From NCBI GenBank assembly GCA_900555635.1, contig USLU01000029.1, positions 1 through 60,486 on the forward strand: a stretch of DNA of 60,486 nt. Reading direction: 5' to 3'. Every line of letters starts with the position of its first letter. Position 1 is the stretch's first letter. Positions 26,601 through 32,253 of this stretch are shown piece after piece. The DNA is from an uncultured Bacteroides sp. (lineage in GTDB: Bacteria > Bacteroidota > Bacteroidia > Bacteroidales > Bacteroidaceae). Under the pieces are notes generated by a model. The model was not told the origin of the DNA and did no database searches. It saw only the letters and a list, made by a program, of their open reading frames with translations. The position numbers and the translations under genes are program-made.

Positions 26601-26937
26601 CTTCTTTCAATGTTACATTGAGGGTTGTTTGGTTGCTTATTTTTATCTCCTGACTTATATAACCGATAAAAGACACAACAATAGTTGCACCCGGCTTAAC
26701 ATTTAGCGTAAAATTACCGTTTATATCGGTAATTATACCATTAGTTGTACCCTTTTCTAACACATTAGCACCAACAATGGGACCTAATGCATCATTTACA
26801 GTACCTGTGATTTTTTTTGTCTGCTGCACAGCTTCAATCGTATCGACTGATGCCGCGAAAAGTTGCGGAGTATAGCCCAAGCTAAAAGCTGAACATACAC
26901 TCACAAGCAGCGCTGTTTTTCTGAAATTTAAATTCAT
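23680..26937 (-). CDS. susC: SusC-family TonB-dependent outer-membrane glycan importer
   Basis: This 1085-residue protein has a signal peptide (about 1-29), a carboxypeptidase-regulatory-like domain at about 40-115, the TonB-box region LLDEVVVVGYGTMKKSDLSG near 116-136, a plug domain (about 137-270) with NPADIVSMEILKDASATAIY, and a 22-stranded barrel ending in FGLNVSF. It imports oligosaccharides with TonB energy and pairs with SusD. It is preceded by a 350-bp gap with a -7 box and paired palindromes, so it heads the importer and surface-protein transcript. No anti-sigma-contacting N-terminal STN extension is seen, which fits control by an AraC-type regulator and not an ECF sigma factor. Confidence 0.95.
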   Translation of the reverse strand: MNLNFRKTALLVSVCSAFSLGYTPQLFAASVDTIEAVQQTKKITGTVNDALGPIVGANVLEKGTTNGIITDINGNFTLNVKPGATIVVSFIGYISQEIKISNQTTLNVTLKEDSELLDEVVVVGYGTMKKSDLSGASVSMSEDKIKGSVITNLDQSLQGRAAGVTAVTTSGAPGSSSSIRVRGQATINAGAEPLYVIDGVIVQGGGSSGASFGLGDALGNGSVSTISPLSTINPADIVSMEILKDASATAIYGAQGSNGVVLITTKRGKAGEAKFTYDGMLALQRQTKRLDMMNLREFAGFYNDLASTGQLDESNSYADPSLLGAGTNWQDAVFQTALQHQHQISAQGGTEKIQYYVSASYMDQDGTIIGSNFNRYSFRANLDTQLKKWLKLGLSATYSSTNDDLKLADSDAGIINYSLQTLPDIPIYDIDGNYATVVREGYTSPNPIALAMMDDILLGRQKLTGNVFFEVTPIKNLTWHAELGYDISSSKGERYKPMIDLGGWKRSKNESNIQKNSSTFWQLKNYVTYNGDIKDHHFTAMLGQECWESSYDYTSVFNNGLPSDAVHNPALGTGTPTIGAGFGSSSMASFFTRLTYNYADRYLATYTYRYDGSSNFGPENRWAGFHSFATSWRFSNEKFFEPVKSVISNGKLRLGWGQTGNSSIGGYKWGTSMSRMPSGLGMGYRPSNIPNTGIKWESQEQWNVGVDLGFFNDRLNLTVDWYKKLSNDMLMPLQLPSYMGTSGNGSSALAAPWGNYGNIENTGWEISLNTHPIVGKFEWDSDFQISFNKNKLKGLAGTANAQIVGYGQWTDVVSVSGVGESLYNFYGYVCDGVYKDLEDLKNSPKPAKYPANGVFNRSNTVWVGDIKYKDISGPDGKPDGVIDEYDKTNIGSPMPKFTFGWTNTFRYQNFDLSIFINGSYGNKVYNYLGMKLTHMNSGWTNQLNSIGNRAQLIPIDANKVYADGSHWYDDVTNVTVANPGTSTPRASIQDPNDNDRISDRYIEDGSYIRIKNISLGYTFPKKMIKNLGIENLRMYVNIQNLLTITGYSGYDPEIGASTASTNVYGLDNGRYPSPTVYSFGLNVSF

Positions 26938-26963
26938 ACTTGTATTTTTCTTAGATTAATGAA

Positions 26964-26990
26964 TTGGCATTGCCAATGCGGCAATTGCCG
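26964..26990. promoter_or_regulatory. Paired palindromes in the susC leader
   Basis: Two perfect palindromes lie side by side: TTGGCA-T-TGCCAA (26964-26976) and CGGCAATTGCCG (26979-26990), with related half-sites GGCA/TGCC. They start 27 bp before the susC ATG, inside the probable 5' untranslated region. They could be an operator or two mRNA hairpins. Confidence 0.5.
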
Positions 26991-27153
26991 TTTTATTCAT
27001 AAGGTTAAACTATTTTTTGGAAACAAATAGTCCTTATTAAAAAGGGGGTAGTACAACATAGAATAGGATATTTTCTATCTCATAGGCATTTTTTATTTCA
27101 TTAATGGTTAAACAATTATAGGACTCTTACAATCTAGGTCTCATTGAGTTATG

Positions 27154-27161
27154 CAAAGATA
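27154..27161 (-). promoter_or_regulatory. -7 box of the susC transcript
   Basis: The minus strand reads TATCTTTG, an exact TAnnTTTG match. The predicted start near 27148 gives a long leader of about 210 nt before susC. The -33 region is weak, as expected for an activator-dependent promoter. Confidence 0.5.
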
Positions 27162-27287
27162 GAACAATAAAACAGTTCATACAGACACTATTTTATCATA
27201 TAATGATACTTGCTTAAAAGTTTAGCAAAAAGCACATTCGGTTCCAGCTATGTGCTACAAGTATTTAAAGTATAAGAGAGGGGAGTA

Positions 27288-28244
27288 CTATTTTTTCATC
27301 AATTCTTCCTGCACAATTTGTCCCCATTCTTTTAAATCCTTATCCTTCCAATTTCCCTCGGAAGAGCCAGATGTCTTAATCATAGAACAGGTTTCATCTT
27401 TGTCTGATATGGACCAAGCTGCCCAACTAATAGAGTTTTTCCGCATCCAGTCCAGCCACGCATTCCATTCTTCTTTATTTACAGCTCCGTCTCCGGAAGC
27501 TTCCATGCCGGCACATTCGGAAACAAACAGAGGCAAACCCTTACTTAGAGCATAATCACCCCGGTCACGCAAATACTGTTTGTGGGTATTGGCATAAAAA
27601 TGCAGTGTATACATAATATTATCATAACCGGTAATCGGAGAATCAGCAGCTAAATGGATATCCTGATCCCAATGAGGAGTACCCACCAAGATAACGGCAT
27701 TCGGTTCTATAGCCCGTATGGTTTTGATGATTTCTATCGAATAAGCTTTTACAGCATCCCAACTATCATCTACCGGTTCATTGAAAATCTCATAAATCAC
27801 ATTGGGAACATCTTTATAGCGAGTCGCCATTTGAGTGAAGAATTGTTTTGCTTCCTCCAAGCGAATATGATGACTGTGCCAGTCAATAATTACATAAATA
27901 TCATTAGCAATGGCAGCATCGGCTACAGCCTGAACACAAGCCAAAGCTTTCTCGGGATTCTGAATATAACCATCATCAGGCTCCACACCAATAGCAGCAC
28001 GAATAACAGAAGCGCCCCATGAATTGGCAAGATAATTCACAGTAGAAGCATTATAGAAACGAGGCCACCAATTGTGCCACCCATAACTAACACCCTTCAA
28101 CACAACGGTTTCTCCTCGTTCATTCACCAAGAGAGTTCCTTTTACTGATAAATGCCCATTCTCTTTTACGATGTTAGCTGCCGCTTCACAGTTAAAAACT
28201 GTACAAAAGAAAAGAAGCAAACTTATTATTTTAATAGCTTTCAT
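27288..28244 (-). CDS. GH5 endo-beta-1,4-glucanase (subfamily 2-like), secreted
   Basis: This 318-residue enzyme has a signal peptide of about 22 residues. The acid/base is E156 in IFNEP and the nucleophile is E243 in FVSECAG. GVSYGWHNWW, YVIIDWHSH, LVGTPHWDQDI and TLHFYANTH are typical of GH5_2 cellulases. It hydrolyses beta-1,4-glucan bonds, so in a mannan locus it would cut glucose-containing stretches of glucomannan. It lies 15 bp after the GH5_7 gene. No lipobox is obvious, although a cysteine at 19 (FNC-E) could serve as one. Substrate is inferred from subfamily resemblance. Confidence 0.82.
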   Translation of the reverse strand: MKAIKIISLLLFFCTVFNCEAAANIVKENGHLSVKGTLLVNERGETVVLKGVSYGWHNWWPRFYNASTVNYLANSWGASVIRAAIGVEPDDGYIQNPEKALACVQAVADAAIANDIYVIIDWHSHHIRLEEAKQFFTQMATRYKDVPNVIYEIFNEPVDDSWDAVKAYSIEIIKTIRAIEPNAVILVGTPHWDQDIHLAADSPITGYDNIMYTLHFYANTHKQYLRDRGDYALSKGLPLFVSECAGMEASGDGAVNKEEWNAWLDWMRKNSISWAAWSISDKDETCSMIKTSGSSEGNWKDKDLKEWGQIVQEELMKK

Positions 28245-28259
28245 AAGATTATTGTCTGG

Positions 28260-29552
28260 TTATTTTAGTCTTTCATTTTCTGCCTTAATTATCTCTATGG
28301 TCGAATCGGTAGCGAACACCGAATTCAAACCTTGCTGTTCTTGTGCAGGGTCTCCGGTGTAGTCATCCCCTTTCTCCCAGTATACATGCCCCGGAGTCTG
28401 TTTGGCAAAACCACCCCATGCCCAGAAGTTGCAACCGGCAAAAAGACCACCCTTTTCACGATCCTGACGAATAAGATCAAACACATAGCTATAGTACGAA
28501 TCACGGGCCGAAGTCGATGTTTCTTTAGAAAATTGGAAACCATCACGTGGAAACCCGAATTCTTCCAGTACAATCGGTTTGCGGTACTTCTTAGCTATCA
28601 CCAGATGATCATCAAGATACTGCTTTGTTTTTTCTTTAGCTTGCGGAAGAAGTTCCATCAAACTGTCGGCTTTCACCCATCCCCAATTATAGGGCCAAAT
28701 ATGGATGTTTAGATAGTCAAAGTTAGGGTCGGCATGCACCTTCTCATAAAGAGCGATATCTCCTTCACACCCTGCCGTCCCTTCACTACCGGATGACACC
28801 ATATGGTTGGGGTCCAACGATTTGATAAGGGAAGCTACATCTGCCATCCACCGGGCAAAAGATTCTTTGTTTTCATTGGAGAAAGCGCGGGGTTCATTGC
28901 CCACTTGCCAAGACATAATAGTAGGATCATCTACATACTTTATCTGGTTATACCTATTCGTTCTTGTGACAATATTCTTGACATGATTGGCAAACAATGC
29001 CTTCGCGCTATCTGATTGTTGATACTGCTGCACATATTCCATATAAGCAGGCCATCCGTCTATGGCAGGCACCTTTGCATCACCATGTCCTGACCACTGC
29101 AGGTAAACCGAATAACCGCCACTCCATTCCCAAGAATTATTCAGGTAGAGTACAGCCGTCATATCGCGTTTGCGCAGTTCGTTCATGAAATAATCCAATC
29201 CGGCTAAAATAGTATCATTATAAACACCGGGAGCAGTCTGCAAAGAAGGCTCTACCCGGCTCTTCACCCCGTTTTCGCCATCAGCACCCACCAATACACG
29301 AAGATTGCTGATCCCAATACTTTTCAAGAAATCCAGCTCCTGGTGTAAACGTTCACGATTACCACCTTCACCCTCAGAACCCAAGATAGCACCATACCAG
29401 AAATTAGTGCCTACATAATAATAGGGTTTTCCATCACGAATGAACTGTCCACTGGCATTTACCTTTATAAACGAATGTTTTGCCTGTTTCGGAGTGCATG
29501 CCCCTAAAATAAGAGACAAAAGAAATGTCAAAAAGAAAGATTGTTTTATCAT
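28260..29552 (-). CDS. GH5_7-type beta-mannanase lipoprotein
   Basis: This 430-residue enzyme has lipobox LILGAC-T at C19. The acid/base is E220 in SWQVGNEPRAF and the nucleophile is E331 in VLEEFGFPRDG. FYVGTNFWYGAI-type sequence (here YYVGTNFWYGAILGSEG) and LNIHIWPYNWGW are hallmarks of GH5_7 endo-beta-1,4-mannanases. It should act on mannan, glucomannan or galactomannan at the cell surface or in the periplasm. It is followed at 15 bp by the GH5_2-like gene and has its own upstream -7 box. With two GH26 enzymes this makes three mannanases in one locus. Confidence 0.9.
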   Translation of the reverse strand: MIKQSFFLTFLLSLILGACTPKQAKHSFIKVNASGQFIRDGKPYYYVGTNFWYGAILGSEGEGGNRERLHQELDFLKSIGISNLRVLVGADGENGVKSRVEPSLQTAPGVYNDTILAGLDYFMNELRKRDMTAVLYLNNSWEWSGGYSVYLQWSGHGDAKVPAIDGWPAYMEYVQQYQQSDSAKALFANHVKNIVTRTNRYNQIKYVDDPTIMSWQVGNEPRAFSNENKESFARWMADVASLIKSLDPNHMVSSGSEGTAGCEGDIALYEKVHADPNFDYLNIHIWPYNWGWVKADSLMELLPQAKEKTKQYLDDHLVIAKKYRKPIVLEEFGFPRDGFQFSKETSTSARDSYYSYVFDLIRQDREKGGLFAGCNFWAWGGFAKQTPGHVYWEKGDDYTGDPAQEQQGLNSVFATDSTIEIIKAENERLK

Positions 29553-29575
29553 ATTACTAATTTTAAGCGATAACG

Positions 29576-29583
29576 CAAATATA
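29576..29583 (-). promoter_or_regulatory. -7 box before the GH5 pair
   Basis: The minus strand reads TATATTTG, matching TAnnTTTG, 24 bp upstream of the GH5_7 ATG. The leader would be short, about 18 nt. A -33 element is not clear. Confidence 0.45.
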
Positions 29584-29678
29584 CGAGGCTATTTGCAGAA
29601 AAAGTAATACTTTCTTATCAAAAGCAAATAGCCAAGAGAGTAGTTTTCCTCAAATCTTTCTTTTTTTGAGTTCAGATA

Positions 29679-30962
29679 TTATTCATCAATTCTCAGTTGC
29701 TTCTTCAACCATTCCAGCCACTCATCCCATTGTTCCTGATACCAAAAATGTCCGGTTTCCAAATATGGGTGAAGTTCTTTCGGAGCGCTGATGGCGTTAT
29801 ACATCGCATGCATAGAAGTAGGCGGGCATACTTCGTCGTTATATCCCCAACTGAACCAGCCGGGCACATTCAGGCAACGGGCAAAATTTGCCGTATCGTA
29901 ATAGCGAATCGTTTTTAGTTCCTTTTCATTAGGAGCACCGTAATAGTAGAAATAATGCGGCCAACCACAAGCCCGCTTCTTAAAGAATGCTTCATGATCG
30001 CACAAAGCCGGATGAACCGCCGCAAAGAACGTGACGCGCGGATCGAGAGCCGCTGTTATCACAGAGAGTGCGCCACCCTGACTGGAACCGGTCACCCCCA
30101 ATGCTTTCCCATTATATTGTGGGAGCGAGCAAATAAAATCCACAGCCCGCAACGCTCCTACAATAACACGATTATAGTAGAAAGCATCCTGGTTATCGCG
30201 CCTAAAAGTCCAATAATTACTCAACGCTCCGCTAGCCAAGGCATCGTATACAGATTGTTGCATAGTAACAGGAATGCCATGAATACCTACTTCCAGCGTA
30301 ATCACTTTTCCCGGAGCCGTATAAGTATCTCCCGAATAAGGACGAACACCCGCACCGGGCACCCTAAGTAATGCCGGATATTTTCCCTCAGCTTTCGGCA
30401 CACTGAGAATACCGTAAAAACGACCACCCCATGCCTTTGTCTGGAAACTAACCTGATATACATTATCAGTCTCCGTACAACGTTCGGGAAGCAAAGTCAT
30501 AATAGGATTCAATGGAGTGGTCCGTGCCCTTTTCAGGGTTTCAGCCCAATACTCACGGAAATCGGCAGGAAGTTCCGTAATCGGCTGTAACTGTTCGGGA
30601 GCGTAAGCAGAAGTCGCTAAACCTTCGTAAGTGCGTCCATCTACATATGCTTTGACCTTGCAACGTAAGAAACCGGGGGTCTTCATTGCACCTTGCACCT
30701 TCAAGCTGCCATCCTTTAAGACAATTCCTTTCTTTATTTCAGTAGGATACATTTCCGGTCCCAACTCATAATCAACAGTCACACCCGGCAGCAGATTCTG
30801 CGCTTTCCATACCTGAATGGTAAACGTAGACTTTTCATTCAAACCGTACACCCAATCGGCATGATCGGGAGATACTACCACACGAATTTCATTACCACGT
30901 ACTTGTGCCGATGCAGTAAACACATACAGCAGAATAACAAATAGAAGGGTTACATTCTTCAT
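29679..30962 (-). CDS. CE7-type acetyl esterase, secreted
   Basis: This 427-residue protein has a signal peptide ending ASAQ at about 20, an N-terminal beta-sandwich of about 105 residues and an alpha/beta-hydrolase domain of the acetylxylan esterase (AXE1, CE7) family. The nucleophile motif is GSSQGG, the acid lies in WGYNDEVCPPTS and the histidine in LETGHFWY. CE7 enzymes remove acetyl groups from oligosaccharides. In this locus the likely substrates are acetylated mannan or glucomannan fragments; that is inferred. A TACTTTTG box lies 28 bp upstream, and the AraC regulator gene is 70 bp further upstream on the same strand. Confidence 0.85.
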   Translation of the reverse strand: MKNVTLLFVILLYVFTASAQVRGNEIRVVVSPDHADWVYGLNEKSTFTIQVWKAQNLLPGVTVDYELGPEMYPTEIKKGIVLKDGSLKVQGAMKTPGFLRCKVKAYVDGRTYEGLATSAYAPEQLQPITELPADFREYWAETLKRARTTPLNPIMTLLPERCTETDNVYQVSFQTKAWGGRFYGILSVPKAEGKYPALLRVPGAGVRPYSGDTYTAPGKVITLEVGIHGIPVTMQQSVYDALASGALSNYWTFRRDNQDAFYYNRVIVGALRAVDFICSLPQYNGKALGVTGSSQGGALSVITAALDPRVTFFAAVHPALCDHEAFFKKRACGWPHYFYYYGAPNEKELKTIRYYDTANFARCLNVPGWFSWGYNDEVCPPTSMHAMYNAISAPKELHPYLETGHFWYQEQWDEWLEWLKKQLRIDE

Positions 30963-30990
30963 AGTATAAAAACAGATTATTTATCATTTG

Positions 30991-30998
30991 CAAAAGTA
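30991..30998 (-). promoter_or_regulatory. -7 box before the esterase gene
   Basis: The minus strand reads TACTTTTG, an exact TAnnTTTG match, between the AraC gene stop and the esterase ATG. The predicted leader is about 23 nt. Confidence 0.45.
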
Positions 30999-31032
30999 AG
31001 GAGCTTTAGCGAAGAATACTGATATTATATTA

Positions 31033-31920
31033 TCAGATCACTATCTTCTTCTTTCTATAATTCTCACGAAATTCTTTAGGTGAACATTCTTTCTTACGCT
31101 TGAACATCCGGTTGAAGTTGGATAAGTTATTAAATCCGCAATCGTAGCATATTTCAGCAATGGTACGGGTAGAATCTACCAAGAGCCGGGTGGCAAAACC
31201 TAAGCGGATATCAATAATGTAATCGGAAAGTGTCTTTCCTGTGCGCAAGCGGAAGAACCTGCTGAAAGATACAGGTGTCATCCCCACCATATCAGCCAGA
31301 ACCGTCAACCGGATATCTTCCTGATAATGTTCTGCAATATACTTTTGAACCTTTTGCACCCGGCGACTATCCGAGAAGGTTTCTATCTTCGCAAAAGAAG
31401 AAGTTGAAAGCACGCGGACATCATCGTACAAAGAAAGCTCATAAAGAATGCGCATGAAATTCATCACTGCATAGAAACCTTCTTTCTCGGAAGCAAGCTT
31501 ATCCAGCCAATTGTAAACTTTCATGATAGCTTGCATGGGAAAAGAAAGTCCGCACTGTGCGCGTTCCAACATCTGACGAATGCTATCGAATTGGTTCTTA
31601 TTAACCAAGCCTCCTAAAAACAAATCAGGTGAGAATTGGATAGTAATTTCCCGGATATCTTTAGAAGTACATTCATGTTGCTCCCATACGTGTTCCAACT
31701 CCTTACCTGTTATTAATACCAGATCATAATCACCGATTATCTCAGATGAATCGCCCACTACACGGCGCACCCCTGAAGAATGTTCGGTGAAATTCAACTC
31801 AAACTCCGCATGACAGTGAATAGGATAAGTAAACTCAGTCTTATGTCGATCGGCAATGTAGAAACAATCACGATCAGATAGAGGGGTAATCTCCCTCATT
31901 ATATATTTATTGTTTTCCAT
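31033..31920 (-). CDS. AraC-family transcriptional regulator of the mannan locus
   Basis: This 295-residue cytoplasmic protein has a cupin-like ligand domain at about 20-150 (PIHCHAEFELNF supplies the histidines typical of the fold) and a C-terminal AraC DNA-binding domain at about 190-290 with two helix-turn-helix motifs (LTVLADMVGMTPVSFSRFF and IAEICYDCGFNNLSNFNRMF). It lies between the GH3 gene and the esterase gene. It probably activates the locus on binding a mannan-derived sugar. No hybrid two-component or ECF sigma regulator, common in such loci, is present in the window, so it is the leading candidate. Confidence 0.88.
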   Translation of the reverse strand: MENNKYIMREITPLSDRDCFYIADRHKTEFTYPIHCHAEFELNFTEHSSGVRRVVGDSSEIIGDYDLVLITGKELEHVWEQHECTSKDIREITIQFSPDLFLGGLVNKNQFDSIRQMLERAQCGLSFPMQAIMKVYNWLDKLASEKEGFYAVMNFMRILYELSLYDDVRVLSTSSFAKIETFSDSRRVQKVQKYIAEHYQEDIRLTVLADMVGMTPVSFSRFFRLRTGKTLSDYIIDIRLGFATRLLVDSTRTIAEICYDCGFNNLSNFNRMFKRKKECSPKEFRENYRKKKIVI

Positions 31921-31948
31921 GGTAATTGGTTAAAAAAGTATCATGTTG

Positions 31949-31956
31949 CAAATATA
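31949..31956 (-). promoter_or_regulatory. -7 box of the AraC regulator gene
   Basis: The minus strand reads TATATTTG (TAnnTTTG), 28 bp upstream of the ATG. TTG at 31974-31976 lies 17 bp further upstream, a slightly short -33 spacing. Confidence 0.5.
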
Positions 31957-32033
31957 GTCATTCTTTTTATTCCCAACACGGCTACATTTGTTTCTATTAA
32001 GGGTAACGGTTGTCACCTACATTATTCTTCTAC

Positions 32034-32074
32034 AGGAAAAGGGTTACTTCCTAAGAAATAGTACCCTTCTTCCT
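32034..32074. promoter_or_regulatory. Imperfect inverted repeat upstream of the AraC promoter
   Basis: The arms AGGAAAAGGGTTACT (32034-32048) and AGTACCCTTCTTCCT (32060-32074) pair over most of their length. They lie 90-130 bp upstream of the predicted AraC gene start, a plausible operator position. The regulator that binds is unknown. Confidence 0.35.
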
Positions 32075-32098
32075 ACCGGCAGAAACACTTCTTACTAA

Positions 32099-32169
32099 TA
32101 TGCACAAGATGGCATCTCATGCTACACAAGATGCCATCTTGTGTAGCATGAGATGCCATCTTGTGCATA
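32099..32169. repeat. Perfect 71-bp palindrome
   Basis: Identical complementary arms of 35 bp (32099-32133 and 32135-32169) surround a single central C at 32134. The centre CACAAGATG-C-CATCTTGTG is itself a palindrome, and each arm carries another half-copy (CACAAGATGGCATCT or its complement), so the core motif is present three times in nested form. It lies between the GH3 stop and the AraC promoter. No T-run follows, so it is not a typical terminator. Confidence 0.9.
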
Positions 32170-32253
32170 CTTACTTACCGACATTCAGGTGATAAGATGT
32201 AGCGGGCAGGTGCACCGGTAGCCTCTACGATCTGATTGAAGTGCCCTTTCCAC

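Larger units (their letters stand above)
26938..27287. other. Intergenic control region between GH5 and susC
   Basis: This 350-bp AT-rich stretch contains no credible gene. It holds the paired palindromes near susC, a run AAAAAGGGGG near 27039-27048, several ATTTTTTATTT-like tracts, and the -7 box. It marks a break between the GH5 pair and the susC group. Confidence 0.55.
31921..32253. other. Intergenic region between the AraC and GH3 genes
   Basis: This 333-bp stretch holds the AraC -7 box, an imperfect operator-like inverted repeat and the 71-bp palindrome. The last 85 bp (32170-32253), read on the minus strand out of frame with GH3, contain 26 sense codons before a stop; this is noted as a weak possible gene remnant. 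Confidence 0.55.
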
